A stretch of 64,000 nt of DNA from Gammaproteobacteria bacterium (GTDB taxonomy: Bacteria > Pseudomonadota > Gammaproteobacteria > Eutrophobiales > Eutrophobiaceae). How positions within the stretch are numbered: position 1 is the first letter of the stretch; each line of letters starts with the position of its first letter. The notes beneath the pieces are model-generated. The model was not told the DNA's origin. It did not search any database and worked only from the letters and a program-made list of their open reading frames with translations. The DNA lies in the NCBI GenBank assembly GCA_003250975.1, contig QKIY01000030.1, positions 1 to 64,000 of the forward strand, read 5' to 3'. The translations under genes and the position numbers were made by a program. Below, piece by piece: positions 17,339-26,956 of the stretch.

Positions 17339-18378
17339 AAGTGATGACGACACGTGAAACATTTTCAGGGGTAAATAATCATACGCGCGAGACCCCTTTA
17401 AAAATTGAACTGGCATCTGCAGAGGATATAAATTCGATTCTGCAAAATGATGATGTGCTGATGGCGGTCAATTTCTCAAGCAAGACCGCAGTCGACCGAG
17501 ATGATCCACGACTGATTTCGGTGGGCCTGGATACCCTGGGGAATTCCCTCCCCGTGGAGGTCTGGCATGGAACGGGGCAGGTAACTTCTCATCGGGAAGG
17601 ACGCATTAACTGGAATGAAAACGGTGACTTGCTGTTCGGTCATTTATTGATCGATGAGCCGGATACCAGCAATCTGGATGTCCTGATTGAACAGGCCTAC
17701 ATCGAGATCAGCGCATTCGTGAATTCAACCGCTTATCCTCATGTTTTCCGGATCTGGAACTATATTCCCGGAATTAACCGTATTGAGAATGGAATAGAGC
17801 GTTACAAGTCATTCTGCATCGGCAGGCATGCGGCGTTAAGTTTACAACCCGATTTCAGGCTGACGCTGCCGGCTGCCAGTGCGGTAGGGACGGATGTCCC
17901 TGGAATACTGGTCTCATTTGCATCAGGTAAGGTTAAACCTGTCCAGGTGGAAAATACACGTCAGGTGAGCGCGTATCACTATCCCCCTGTCTACAGCCCG
18001 CGTAGCCCCCTGTTTTCGCGAGCTGTCCTTATGAATTGGAATGGGTGTGAGGCACAGCAGCTCTATATATCAGGCACATCCAGTATCGTCGGGCACGAGA
18101 CGCGCCACACGGGGGATATCTCCGCCCAGGCAGAGGAGACCTGCATGAATATTGATGCGTTACTGGACGATGTTGCCAGAAGAAATGGTAAAAAAAGCGC
18201 CCGTGAAATTACCCTGTCGAGCCTGCGGGTGTACTTCAGGCATCCGGAACAACTTGAGCCAGTTCGTGAAATAATCGGCAGGCAAGCAGTATCTCCGAAG
18301 AATATCGTCTATTTGAAGGCAGACATATGCCGGATGAACCTGTTGCTAGAGATAGAAGGTATTACCAATCTTTTCTGA
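17335..18378 (+). CDS. xanB2: XanB2-type chorismatase (3-hydroxybenzoate synthase)
   Basis: Converts chorismate to hydroxybenzoate (3- and/or 4-HBA) and pyruvate, the starter for xanthomonadin-type polyenes. The 347-residue protein belongs to the FkbO/Hyg5/XanB2 family. Its motifs are RIWNYIPGIN, RYKSFCIGRHAAL, GTDVPGILVSFASG, HYPPVYSPRSPLFSRA and LYISGTSSIVGHETRHTGD followed by ISAQAEET near the C-terminus. The start ATG overlaps the halogenase stop (ATGA), so the two are translationally coupled. The open frame continues upstream into the halogenase gene, but the family start and coupling support 17335. Confidence 0.9.
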   Translation: MKVMTTRETFSGVNNHTRETPLKIELASAEDINSILQNDDVLMAVNFSSKTAVDRDDPRLISVGLDTLGNSLPVEVWHGTGQVTSHREGRINWNENGDLLFGHLLIDEPDTSNLDVLIEQAYIEISAFVNSTAYPHVFRIWNYIPGINRIENGIERYKSFCIGRHAALSLQPDFRLTLPAASAVGTDVPGILVSFASGKVKPVQVENTRQVSAYHYPPVYSPRSPLFSRAVLMNWNGCEAQQLYISGTSSIVGHETRHTGDISAQAEETCMNIDALLDDVARRNGKKSAREITLSSLRVYFRHPEQLEPVREIIGRQAVSPKNIVYLKADICRMNLLLEIEGITNLF

Positions 18379-18414
18379 TCCCGTTTTTTTATGCCTAGGC
18401 GGGGCATCTGTTGT

Positions 18415-19494
18415 CTACAGATCAAGCCGGAGTGTTATGAGAAACACGTCAGCATCGAACTTGTCTCGGCTCAGGACCTTGTTATATTCAAGAGACCCAC
18501 TCACAGTATCCCTGTAGAAGTAACGCACCCCGAGGCCGACCTGAAACTCATCATCATCATCCGGTTGCGTGCTGCCAATATTGGAAGGTAATCCACCGGC
18601 ATTTTCGCCATCATCCCGGCTGAGATCGTTGAAATAGTATGCTGATATAAATGGTTCCAGCGAACCGATATTGTAGGCAGTGTACAGGCCCGCAACGAGT
18701 TGCTTTAGATCCACATTGCGTTCCCCGATGGTTCTGGCTGTATTGGGACCGTTTTCAGAATAAGGATCCTGTTCTTCATCGGTATAAATGAAACCAAGTC
18801 GGCCACCAAAGACCCACTGGTTGTAGGTGTAAACTGCATTAAGGTTGGCAGCAGTGAACCATCTCGTGGAATCGAACTTTCCCGTGATCGTCCCGCCGCT
18901 GACATTATCTATGCGATCAGTCTCATACTCCAGGTCGCTGTAACCGATCATGAAATCAATACTGAAAATATCGTTAATCAGGTATGCTATATAAGGTGCA
19001 ACGGTAAAACCGTCAGTTTCATTGTTACCGCCGTTATAATCTGTATCGATATCGGTGGATTCAAATCCCAGGGCGAGCCCATACAGGAGTTTGTCTCCCA
19101 GAAATCGGTCAGCGCCAAACAGAAAACTATCCTGGTCGGCATCGTAGGATGCAATAGGTTGCACTGCGGAATTGATGGGCAGGTCGGCATCATAGGAGGC
19201 CCGGCTATAACTGCCCCACAGGCTCCAACCCCCGAACGCGTCCCCTGCTGATCGGCCGCTTATCTGTTGATCACCAAACCATGAGAGACTCTCTTCCTGG
19301 CTGCTGGTTTGTCTATTGGTCTGCATTGACAATTGTGAGGAGCTTATCCGGATGGAGTCAGGATTGGTGACGGCCGGGCCAACACCGTTCAGGCAGTTAC
19401 TGAAGTTGGACTGATTACATTCCTGGGCCGCTTGTACCATAGGTGTAAGTAGAACAAATGCGAGCAGGACTTGAATTCCATTATATATTTTCAT
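18415..19494 (-). CDS. Outer-membrane beta-barrel (autotransporter-domain-like) protein
   Basis: The 359-residue protein has a signal peptide (about residues 1-22, ending VQAA), a low-complexity passenger of about 60 residues rich in Ser and Gln, and then a C-terminal barrel of alternating strands. The last strand, ADVFLITLRLDL, ends in a hydrophobic residue as expected for BAM-dependent insertion. It resembles the autotransporter barrel family, but the passenger is too short to be a typical adhesin, so it could be a plain porin-like barrel. It is convergent with the chorismatase gene, and no role in pigment export can be inferred from position alone. Confidence 0.78.
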   Translation of the reverse strand: MKIYNGIQVLLAFVLLTPMVQAAQECNQSNFSNCLNGVGPAVTNPDSIRISSSQLSMQTNRQTSSQEESLSWFGDQQISGRSAGDAFGGWSLWGSYSRASYDADLPINSAVQPIASYDADQDSFLFGADRFLGDKLLYGLALGFESTDIDTDYNGGNNETDGFTVAPYIAYLINDIFSIDFMIGYSDLEYETDRIDNVSGGTITGKFDSTRWFTAANLNAVYTYNQWVFGGRLGFIYTDEEQDPYSENGPNTARTIGERNVDLKQLVAGLYTAYNIGSLEPFISAYYFNDLSRDDGENAGGLPSNIGSTQPDDDDEFQVGLGVRYFYRDTVSGSLEYNKVLSRDKFDADVFLITLRLDL

Positions 19495-19573
19495 TGTCTC
19501 CCCCTTTACCGGAAAAGAAATACCGGTAGATTTTTTATAACTATAGGCGAGTTAGCGATTGTGGTAAATGCAA

Positions 19574-20335
19574 TTACATCATACCGATATCAAATAGTTC
19601 ACGTAGCAGATGGCCCGTGATGAAGGCGAGACCTGCTGCTATCCCGCCTGTCAGAAGTGTCCGGAAGCCTGATATAAATACAGGCATATCAAAAACCATG
19701 CTTTTAAATGATCCAATCGAAAAGAACATCAACCCGGCCAGACAGGTGCTGAGGATAAACTGTGCTTGAGTGTTCAATGTCGAAGACAAAAAAGGAACAA
19801 GGGGCATCGCACCGACCAGAAGAAATGCTGTAAAGGTTGTAATCGCTGACTTGTAAGGATCAGGGGCGGCTTTCTGCACCCCGTATTCTTCTGTCAGCAT
19901 GGTTTCTATCCATAAGCGGCGGTCTTCGCTGATTGTTTTGACAATCTCCTCAAGAATTTCTCCGCTGAAACCTTTTTGTTGAAATATTTGCCGCACTTCT
20001 TCACGTTCCCCTCCAGGGATTCTTTCTATATGTTCTGCTTCAATCTGCCTTATGCCTTCTGCAAGTTCCCGTTGTGCCTTACTGGATTCATAATTACTTA
20101 TTGCCATACTGAACCCGTCTGCAAGAAGATTGGCAAATCCCAGTACAACCGCAACCGATGAATGTAATCCGGCGCCGATAACACCAGCAACAACTGCGAA
20201 TGTTGTTACACAACCATCTATCCCGCCAAGTACTGCATCCGGAACGTTGGGAGATTTGCCTCCAAGTTTCAGGCGTTTTTCTATTTCTTCCGGGCTGTGT
20301 TCCCGGAGCAGGCTTTCTTGGCTAGTTTTTTTCAT
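19574..20335 (-). CDS. VIT/CCC1-family metal transporter
   Basis: An inner-membrane protein of 253 residues of the VIT1/CCC1 iron-manganese family. It has the family start GGIDGCVTTFAVVAGVIGAG, then GFANLLADGFSMAISNYESSKAQRE, a cytosolic helical loop rich in Glu (IEAEHIERIPGGEREEVRQ, about residues 98-116) that binds metal in homologues, and three further helices. In bacteria it probably exports Fe or Mn ions or sequesters them from the cytosol. It is a single gene with no obvious operon partner. Confidence 0.85.
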   Translation of the reverse strand: MKKTSQESLLREHSPEEIEKRLKLGGKSPNVPDAVLGGIDGCVTTFAVVAGVIGAGLHSSVAVVLGFANLLADGFSMAISNYESSKAQRELAEGIRQIEAEHIERIPGGEREEVRQIFQQKGFSGEILEEIVKTISEDRRLWIETMLTEEYGVQKAAPDPYKSAITTFTAFLLVGAMPLVPFLSSTLNTQAQFILSTCLAGLMFFSIGSFKSMVFDMPVFISGFRTLLTGGIAAGLAFITGHLLRELFDIGMM

Positions 20336-20440
20336 ATGTGCTCTGTTACTGTACGTTGATATAGTTACATTCAGGTCAATGCCATCCGCTACCGAACAGA
20401 TATTTTATCCGCTATGTTCCCGGTTTATGTAACAGTTAAT

Positions 20441-20695
20441 TTAGGAGAATTGCGATGTCAGCCAATTATAGAGCCAGGCAAAGATGGCGCCGGAGATGAG
20501 GCCGTCAAAGAATCCCCATACGAGCCCGATGATACTTCCCACCGGACTGATATTAAAGCCACGGTACATATGACCCAGGATCGTAACGTCCCCCGTCGCG
20601 CCCTCAAACATTATGATCCACCACGTGCATAGGAATATCCCTATACCCCAGAACAGTGCGGCTGCCAGCGCAAATGCCTTGATATTGAGTTTCAT
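20441..20695 (-). CDS. Small holin-like membrane protein
   Basis: The 84-residue protein has two hydrophobic helices (about residues 8-27 and 50-75) separated by a Gly-rich polar turn (GATGDVTILGHMYRG). It resembles the small proteins labelled bacteriophage holin in proteobacterial genomes, but there are no phage genes nearby, so that name may be misleading. The ATG at 20695 is preferred because AGAGGTG lies about 8 bases upstream. A GTG further 5' at 20704 is less likely. Confidence 0.65.
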   Translation of the reverse strand: MKLNIKAFALAAALFWGIGIFLCTWWIIMFEGATGDVTILGHMYRGFNISPVGSIIGLVWGFFDGLISGAIFAWLYNWLTSQFS

Positions 20696-20800
20696 GCAAT
20701 ACACCTCTGTTCAATTAAAATCTATGGATTAAGTATAGCTATCGGTTTCTAGGTAATATTAAATGCCTGCAAAAAATGTTTAGTGGTGATGATTGGACAT

Positions 20801-20833
20801 AAAAAAGGCCGGAGGGTAATATCCGCTCCGGCC
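20801..20833 (-). terminator. Intrinsic terminator of acnA
   Basis: The stem GGCCGGAG (minus-strand 20833-20826) and CTCCGGCC (20814-20807) is followed by a run of six T residues on the minus strand. It is a strong rho-independent terminator 25 bases after the acnA stop. Confidence 0.88.
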
Positions 20834-20857
20834 AGGTTTGGTGCTTATTATTTATTA

Positions 20858-23521
20858 TCAGGCTGCAAGCTGTCTTAATACATAAGGCAGGATGCCGCCA
20901 TTATTGTAATACTCCCATTCCTTCGGCGTATCGACGCGGACGGTAGCCTTGAAACTGATTGTCTTGCCGCCGTTTTCCGGTGTCGCGATGACGGTGACTT
21001 CTTTCGTGCCGACCTCAAGTCCTTCAATGGTGAAGATCTCCTTGCCTGTAAGACCCAGGGAAGCAGCGTTCTGGCTTTCCTTGAAGGTCAGTGGCAATAC
21101 ACCCATGCCGACGAGATTGGAACGGTGGATGCGCTCAAAACTTTCTGCGATGACGGCCTGCACACCTAAAAGCTTGGTGCCCTTGGCGGCCCAGTCACGT
21201 GATGAGCCGGTCCCGTATTCCTTGCCGGCCAGGACAATCAGCGAGACATTTTCGTCCTTGTAGCGCATTGCGGCGTCATAGATGGTCATCTGCTCGCCGG
21301 AGGGTTGGTGGATCGTCCAGCCTCCCTCGGTACCCGGGGCCAGCTGATTGCGCAGTCGAATATTAGCAAAGGTACCGCGCATCATGACCTCGTGATTGCC
21401 TCGACGTGAACCATAGGAATTAAAGTCCTTGGGTTCCACGCCATGTTCGATCAGATACTTGCCTGCCGGGCTGTCGGCCTTGATATTACCGGCTGGTGAG
21501 ATGTGATCGGTGGTAATGCTGTCGCCCAGCATGGCGAGTACCCGTGCCCTTTTGATCTGGCCGAAGCCTTCGGGCTGCATACCCATACCTTCAAAATAAG
21601 GGGGATTCTGGACATAGGTGGAATCATTGTCCCAGCCATAGCGGTCGGAGGCAGCCACCTTGATACTTGCCCAACGGGCATCGCCCTTAAAAACATTGGC
21701 ATAGCTGCCTTGGAACATCCGGGAATCGATACTGGAGGCAATGGCATCGTTGATCTCTTTCTGGCTGGGCCAGATGTCCTTCAGGTAGACAGGCTTGCCG
21801 TCCTTGCCGGTGCCTAGCGGTTCCTTCGTCAAGTCGATATTGATCGTGCCGGCGAGGGCATAGGCCACGACCAGGGGCGGCGATGCCAAGAAGTTCATCT
21901 TAACTTCGGCATGGACCCGACCTTCGAAGTTACGGTTCCCGGAGAGTACGGAAGCAACAACGAGGTCACCTTCGGCAATGCCCTTGCTGACGGGCTCGGG
22001 TAACGGACCGGAGTTGCCGATACAGGTCGTGCAACCGTAACCGGTGACGTGGTAACCCAGGGCTTCCAAGTGAGGGATCAAGCCGGCCTTCTTCAGGTAA
22101 TCGGTAACCACTAGGGACCCGGGCGCCAGGCTGGTCTTGACCCAGGGTTTGCGGGTCAGGCCTTTTTCATGGGCTTTCTTCGCCAGCAGGCCGGCGCCGA
22201 TCAGTACGGAGGGATTGGATGTATTGGTGCAGGAGGTGATGGCGGCAATCACGACGGCGCCATCTTTCAACTCATAAGTTACATCCCCATCATCAACCGT
22301 TACCTTGCCGGATTTGCTGCGGCCCTCACTGAGCGAGGGTAATACGTTATTGAATGTTTTCTGGACATCGTTCAGAGCCACCCGGTCCTGCGGACGCTTG
22401 GGGCCTGCGAGGCTGGGTACCACAGTGCCCATGTCCAGTTCAAGGATATCGGTATAGACTGCCTCGATCTCATTATTACGCCACATGCCCTGCGCCTTTG
22501 CGTAGGCCTCTACTAGCGCAACCTGATCATCGCTGCGACCGGAGAGTCTCAGGTAATCTAGGGTTTCGTCATCGATTGGGAAGATACCGCAGGTCGCACC
22601 GTATTCCGGGGCCATGTTGGCAATAGTTGCGCGGTCAGCCAGCGGTAGGTGGTCCAGCCCGGAACCGAAATATTCAACGAATTTGCCCACCACCCCTTTC
22701 TTGCGCAAAATCTCGACTACGGTTAATACCAGGTCGGTAGCCGTTGCGCCTTCCGGTAGCTTGCCGGTGAGCCGGAAACCGATGACCTGAGGGATCAGCA
22801 TAGTAATCGGTTGGCCCAGCATGGCTGCTTCGGCCTCGATACCACCGACACCCCATCCGAGGACGCCAAGGCCATTGATCATGGTAGTGTGGGAATCGGT
22901 GCCCACAACGGTATCCGGATAGGCCTGGGTCTTGCCATCAGCATCACGGGTAAAGATTGTGCGGGCCAGGTATTCCAGGTTGACCTGGTGGCAGATGCCG
23001 GTATCCGGCGGTACGACCTTGAAATTGGAAAAAGCGTCTTGGCCCCAGCGCAAGAAGCTGTAACGTTCCTGGTTGCGTTCGAACTCGATCTCGGCGTTTT
23101 TTTCCGCCGCATCCGGGCGGCCAAAGTAATCGACCATGACCGAGTGGTCAATGACCAGTTCGGCCGGCGAGAGAGGATTGATCTTCTTTGGATCACCACC
23201 CAGGTTATTCATAGCATCACGCATGGCGGCCAGGTCTACGACAGCCGGTACGCCGGTAAAGTCTTGCATCAGGACACGGGCCGGGGTAAAGGCGATTTCC
23301 TTGCTGGGTTCCGCCTTGGCGTCCCAGGAGGCGAGGGCGGCAATGTCCCCCTTGGTTACGTTGACGCCGTCTTCGGAGCGCAGGAGATTTTCCAGCAGGA
23401 TCTTCTGAGAGTATGGCAGTTTTGAGATATCGAATTGCTTGCCAAGTTCTGGTAATGAGAAAATCTCGTATTCTTTATTATTAACTTTCAGCGTGGCGCG
23501 GGTGTTATAGCTGTTTGTCAT
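20858..23521 (-). CDS. acnA: Aconitate hydratase AcnA
   Basis: Isomerises citrate to isocitrate, feeding the TCA cycle and the aceA glyoxylate bypass at the start of the window. The 887-residue protein matches AcnA in length and layout. The [4Fe-4S] ligands are seen in [11 protein letters not shown] and [11 protein letters not shown], the [14 protein letters not shown] active-site segment is present near residue 210, and the C-terminal swivel domain contains [13 protein letters not shown] and [16 protein letters not shown]. It is monocistronic, with its own terminator. Confidence 0.97.
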   Translation of the reverse strand: MTNSYNTRATLKVNNKEYEIFSLPELGKQFDISKLPYSQKILLENLLRSEDGVNVTKGDIAALASWDAKAEPSKEIAFTPARVLMQDFTGVPAVVDLAAMRDAMNNLGGDPKKINPLSPAELVIDHSVMVDYFGRPDAAEKNAEIEFERNQERYSFLRWGQDAFSNFKVVPPDTGICHQVNLEYLARTIFTRDADGKTQAYPDTVVGTDSHTTMINGLGVLGWGVGGIEAEAAMLGQPITMLIPQVIGFRLTGKLPEGATATDLVLTVVEILRKKGVVGKFVEYFGSGLDHLPLADRATIANMAPEYGATCGIFPIDDETLDYLRLSGRSDDQVALVEAYAKAQGMWRNNEIEAVYTDILELDMGTVVPSLAGPKRPQDRVALNDVQKTFNNVLPSLSEGRSKSGKVTVDDGDVTYELKDGAVVIAAITSCTNTSNPSVLIGAGLLAKKAHEKGLTRKPWVKTSLAPGSLVVTDYLKKAGLIPHLEALGYHVTGYGCTTCIGNSGPLPEPVSKGIAEGDLVVASVLSGNRNFEGRVHAEVKMNFLASPPLVVAYALAGTINIDLTKEPLGTGKDGKPVYLKDIWPSQKEINDAIASSIDSRMFQGSYANVFKGDARWASIKVAASDRYGWDNDSTYVQNPPYFEGMGMQPEGFGQIKRARVLAMLGDSITTDHISPAGNIKADSPAGKYLIEHGVEPKDFNSYGSRRGNHEVMMRGTFANIRLRNQLAPGTEGGWTIHQPSGEQMTIYDAAMRYKDENVSLIVLAGKEYGTGSSRDWAAKGTKLLGVQAVIAESFERIHRSNLVGMGVLPLTFKESQNAASLGLTGKEIFTIEGLEVGTKEVTVIATPENGGKTISFKATVRVDTPKEWEYYNNGGILPYVLRQLAA

Positions 23522-23636
23522 GTATTACTCCATAAGCATGCGGCGGATTCAAAGCGCGCTATTATGCGATATTTAACCTGGGAGTCATAGGCCACTCTGA
23601 ATCTGATGGGTAAAAATCCGCCAGATATGGTATCAA

Positions 23637-24749
23637 TCAGGCAGTTTGCGGGACAGTCTGCTCCTGCCAGGTGGACTCAATCACGCCACCGCCCAGGCAA
23701 TCTGCACCGTCATAGAGCACAATATATTGGCCCGGCGTAACCGCGCGTTGTGCTGTCTCGAACGACACACGGCATTCTTCCTTTTCATTCAGCTCGACTG
23801 TACAGGCCTGATCAGGTTGGCGGTAACGGGTCTTGGCCGTGCAGTGCAGGGGCATTGCCGGCGGTTCACCGCTTACCCAGTGCATGCTGTGGCTGATCAG
23901 CCCCCGGCTGAAGAGCAGTGGATGGTCATGGCCCTGGGCGGCATACAGGATATTGTTTTTAATGTCCTTGCCGACCACATACCAGGGTGACTCACCTTTG
24001 CCGCGGACACCTCCGATCCCCAGTCCCTGGCGTTGACCTAGGGTGTAATAGAAGACACCGTCGTGATGGCCGATGACCTCACCATCCGGTGAGAGGATAT
24101 CACCAGGCTGCCTTGGGATATATCGGCTGAGGAATTCCCGGAAGTCCCTTTCACCGACAAAACAGATCCCGGTGCTGTCTTTCTTGTCATGCGTGATCAA
24201 TCCATGTTCCCGTGCGAGTTTTCTAACAGCAGGTTTTTTCATCCCGCCTATCGGAAAAATGGAGCGGGCCAGCTGGACTTGTCCTAGGCGGCAGAGGAAG
24301 TAACTCTGGTCCTTGTTCTCGTCCCTGCCCTTGAGCAGGTGGTATTTGCCCTTTTCATGGGTGATACGGGCGTAATGCCCAGTGGCTATCCGGTCTGCAC
24401 CCTGTTCCATTGCCAGCTGCATGAAGGCGCTGAATTTAATCTCCTGATTGCAGAGCACATCTGGGTTGGGTGTACGGCCGTTTTTGTATTCACTAATAAA
24501 ATGACTGAAGACGTTATCCCAGTAGTCCGCGGCAAGGTTCACGGTGTTCAGTCTAATCCCCAGAACATCACAGACATGCATGGCGTCTTCAACATCTGCT
24601 TCCCACATGCAATTACCGTCAGGCGTCTGCTCATCCCAGTTCTTCATAAACAGCCCCTCGACTTCATAACCTTGCTGTAACAGCAGGAGGGCTGCAACAG
24701 AGGAATCCACTCCGCCAGAGAGGCCGACAATGATTTTCTCTGTTTTCAT
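23637..24749 (-). CDS. mnmA: tRNA 2-thiouridine(34) synthase MnmA
   Basis: Adds sulfur to U34 of tRNA Glu, Gln and Lys, using ATP and a persulfide from the IscS-Tus relay. The 370-residue protein has the PP-loop [11 protein letters not shown] (about residues 9-19) and the two catalytic cysteines, Cys100 in [11 protein letters not shown] and Cys196 in [11 protein letters not shown]. The TRAM-like C-terminal domain is complete. It lies 30 bases downstream of the nudJ-like gene, an order also seen in enteric bacteria. Confidence 0.97.
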   Translation of the reverse strand: MKTEKIIVGLSGGVDSSVAALLLLQQGYEVEGLFMKNWDEQTPDGNCMWEADVEDAMHVCDVLGIRLNTVNLAADYWDNVFSHFISEYKNGRTPNPDVLCNQEIKFSAFMQLAMEQGADRIATGHYARITHEKGKYHLLKGRDENKDQSYFLCRLGQVQLARSIFPIGGMKKPAVRKLAREHGLITHDKKDSTGICFVGERDFREFLSRYIPRQPGDILSPDGEVIGHHDGVFYYTLGQRQGLGIGGVRGKGESPWYVVGKDIKNNILYAAQGHDHPLLFSRGLISHSMHWVSGEPPAMPLHCTAKTRYRQPDQACTVELNEKEECRVSFETAQRAVTPGQYIVLYDGADCLGGGVIESTWQEQTVPQTA

Positions 24750-24779
24750 AGGTATTTGCTCATGGTGTGTTCATCTCTT

Positions 24780-25226
24780 TCAACTATAGTGATTCAGCAT
24801 GTCTAGGGGATAGCGTTTGCCTGACAGGTAGTCATTTAGGCAACGGCTGACCATCGGGCTGCGCAACATTTCTCTCCGATACTCAATCTCTTCCCTGGTC
24901 AGCCAGACGGCCTGCAAGATTCCCTCATCCAGCGGCATACCGGAATGATGATTCAGGCACTTTCCTGCAAAACAGAAACGGAGATAGATAATATCAATAT
25001 GGGGATTCGGGTATTGATAGATCCCGACAAGTGATTCCGGTTCAAATTCCCAGGCAGTTTCTTCCATCACTTCCCGTTTTACCGCTTCGATGAGGGTTTC
25101 ACCTTTTTCCAGGTGACCGGCTGGCTGGTTGAATACCACCAGGTTATCTGCCTCTTCTTCTACCAGGAGGTAACGGCCATCCTTTTCCGCGATTGCCGCT
25201 ACGGTGACATTTGGTTTCCATTGCAT
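24780..25226 (-). CDS. nudJ: Nudix hydrolase, NudJ-like
   Basis: A 148-residue Nudix-domain protein, probably a nucleotide or thiamine-pyrophosphate hydrolase like E. coli NudJ. The Nudix box runs from GHLEKGETLIEAV to KREVMEETAWEF. The canonical Gly of the EExG turn is replaced by Ala, a change seen in other family members. It is encoded just before mnmA, as in E. coli, which supports the NudJ assignment. The substrate cannot be told from sequence. Confidence 0.85.
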   Translation of the reverse strand: MQWKPNVTVAAIAEKDGRYLLVEEEADNLVVFNQPAGHLEKGETLIEAVKREVMEETAWEFEPESLVGIYQYPNPHIDIIYLRFCFAGKCLNHHSGMPLDEGILQAVWLTREEIEYRREMLRSPMVSRCLNDYLSGKRYPLDMLNHYS

Positions 25227-25312
25227 AGTAATTCAGGGCTCCGCGCTTATGGGTTAAGACGCCCATTTACGATAGAATAATGACCACGTCATATATATGG
25301 TCTGAATATCAG

Positions 25313-25801
25313 ATGAACAAAATACCACATGCACTCAGTCTTGGCATTGCCCTCGCCGCACTGTGGGTGTTGTTGTCTGGCCATTACACTCTGTTACTCT
25401 TGTTGCTTGGGCTGGCTTCCGTTTTGCTGGTCGTGGCAATAGCGACACGGATGGATGTCGTTGACCATGAAGGCCATCCTGTTCATTTGAAATTCAAGGC
25501 TACTCTCTATTACTGGGGGTGGCTGCTAAAGGAAATCCTGTTGGCAAATATCGATGTTTGCCGCCGGATACTGTCACACGGCCCGGTAATTTCTCCGATG
25601 GTAATCAATGTAAGGAGTTCTCAGCATACGACAGTAGGTCGCGTGATTTATGCAAATTCAATTACCCTGACGCCGGGCACCGTTTCCATGAGTATTGATG
25701 GTGACACAATCCTTGTCCATGCACTGTCACGCGAAGGAGCCGCCGATCTGCAGGCCGGCGAAATGAACATGCGAATTTCCATTATGGAGGAGAAATACTG
25801 A
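25313..25801 (+). CDS. mrpE: Mrp Na+/H+ antiporter subunit E
   Basis: A small inner-membrane subunit of the multi-gene Mrp cation/proton antiporter. The roughly 162-residue protein has two N-terminal helices (about residues 5-42), followed by a basic linker and the conserved stretch VIYANSITLTPGTVSM with the TPG motif typical of MrpE. The ATG at 25313 gives the normal MrpE start. The in-frame ATG at 25280 adds 11 residues and is less likely. The stop at 25801 overlaps the mrpF ATG. It is the first gene of the operon. Confidence 0.85.
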   Translation: MNKIPHALSLGIALAALWVLLSGHYTLLLLLLGLASVLLVVAIATRMDVVDHEGHPVHLKFKATLYYWGWLLKEILLANIDVCRRILSHGPVISPMVINVRSSQHTTVGRVIYANSITLTPGTVSMSIDGDTILVHALSREGAADLQAGEMNMRISIMEEKY

Positions 25802-26082
25802 TGTTCGTTGCGGCGGTTATCGCAGTGCTGGTTGCGATGTTAATTTCCCTTTGCCGGGCCCTGCTAGGGCCAACGCTCTGGGATCGTATACTCGCAGTCA
25901 ATGTCTTGGGAACCATTACGGTATTGTTTATTGCGGTGTTTGGTTTTCTTACCTATCGGCCGGAGTTTCTAGATATTGCCCTGGTCTATGCCCTGATCAA
26001 TTTTATTTCCACGATAGCGGTGCTCAAGTTTTTTGAATACCGCGATATGGGGCGGGGAACGGGTGGAGAACTCGACCTGTGA
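25801..26082 (+). CDS. mrpF: Mrp antiporter subunit F
   Basis: A 93-residue membrane protein with three helices and the MrpF-like segment CRALLGPTLWDRILAVNVLGT near the N-terminus (a contiguous stretch around residues 18-38), then VYALINFISTIAVLKFFEYRD. It overlaps both mrpE and mrpG. It is an accessory subunit that works only with the Mrp complex; the channel-like C, D and A subunits are not in this window. Confidence 0.88.
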   Translation: MFVAAVIAVLVAMLISLCRALLGPTLWDRILAVNVLGTITVLFIAVFGFLTYRPEFLDIALVYALINFISTIAVLKFFEYRDMGRGTGGELDL

Positions 26083-26396
26083 GCCTGATTCCGGACATCA
26101 TCAGTTGGTTCTGCCTGGTAACCGGCGGAATGTTCGTAGTGATTGGCGCAATCGGTCTGTTACGTTTCCCAGATTTTTTTACCCGTTTGCATGCAGCCAG
26201 TGTGATCGAGACGATGGGCAGTATACTAATCGTCGTCGGCCTGGTATTTCAGGCAGGGCTGACCCTTGTCAGCGTCAAGCTGGTACTGCTGGTTATATTT
26301 ATCATGTTTACATCACCAACCGCGGCACATGCGCTGGCAAAGTCCGCCCTGCATGGCAAACTGGAACCGATTACGGTAGAGGATAATGAATCATGA
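26079..26396 (+). CDS. mrpG: Mrp antiporter subunit G
   Basis: A 105-residue membrane protein with three helices and the MrpG hallmark [20 protein letters not shown] (residues about 28-47). It starts at GTG overlapping the mrpF stop, and its own stop overlaps the next ATG. It is part of the same E-F-G module. Confidence 0.9.
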   Translation: MSLIPDIISWFCLVTGGMFVVIGAIGLLRFPDFFTRLHAASVIETMGSILIVVGLVFQAGLTLVSVKLVLLVIFIMFTSPTAAHALAKSALHGKLEPITVEDNES

Positions 26397-26944
26397 TCGA
26401 GTCCTTTATTGATATTGTTCTGCTGACATTTCTTGCCATTATTGCGCTGGCAATAACTCGGATCCGCCACTTATTTGTAACGGTTATTCTCACGGGGATG
26501 TTCAGTCTCCTGTCAGCCTGCCTGCTGGTAACAATGGATGCTGTTGATGTTGCGTTTACCGAGGCAGCCGTGGGCGCTGGAATTTCAACCTTATTGTTTC
26601 TAAGCGTGCTTGCATTGACATCAACTGAAGAGTTGCCCGGTAACAGCAGGGTATCCTGCATTGCAATGTTTCTGGTTACCATTACCGGCGCCATATTGAT
26701 ATACGGTACGCTCGATATTCCTAGGTTTGGTGATACCTCTGCACCGGTGCATAATCATATTGCCGAGCGCTTCATCAATGAATCTTTACAAGAGACCGGT
26801 GTCCCCAATATGGTGACATCCGTTCTGGCAAGTTACAGGGGATATGACACTCTCGGCGAGACAACCGTGATCCTCACTGCCGGTATCGGTGTATTGATGC
26901 TGCTGGGCAGGGGTAAACGAAATACCAATAAACAGAAAGAATAG
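26393..26944 (+). CDS. MbhD/MbhE-like (DUF4040) Mrp subunit
   Basis: A 183-residue membrane protein with about five helices. The N-terminal half is of the MbhD/DUF4040 type ([21 protein letters not shown]), the part that matches the C-terminal end of MrpA. The C-terminal half has a polar loop ([19 protein letters not shown]) and a final helix, like MbhE. It lies between mrpG and mrpB, as in split Mrp operons of proteobacteria and archaea. It may complete the MrpA end-piece if a MrpA or MrpD core is encoded elsewhere. Confidence 0.82.
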   Translation: MIESFIDIVLLTFLAIIALAITRIRHLFVTVILTGMFSLLSACLLVTMDAVDVAFTEAAVGAGISTLLFLSVLALTSTEELPGNSRVSCIAMFLVTITGAILIYGTLDIPRFGDTSAPVHNHIAERFINESLQETGVPNMVTSVLASYRGYDTLGETTVILTAGIGVLMLLGRGKRNTNKQKE

Positions 26945-26956
26945 GGAAGACAACTT

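Noticed and set aside
18379-18414. Possible hairpin between the chorismatase and barrel genes
   Set aside because: The T run lies before the weak ATGCC/GGCAT pairing, not after it, on the plus strand, and A residues follow on the minus strand.
20441-20695. Prophage remnant suggested by the holin-like protein
   Set aside because: No integrase, capsid, lysis or attachment site is seen nearby; small holin-like proteins occur widely outside phages.
22811-23425. Open frame of 204 codons on the plus strand inside acnA
   Set aside because: It lies wholly antisense to aconitase, which has full motifs; composition bias of acnA explains the open frame.
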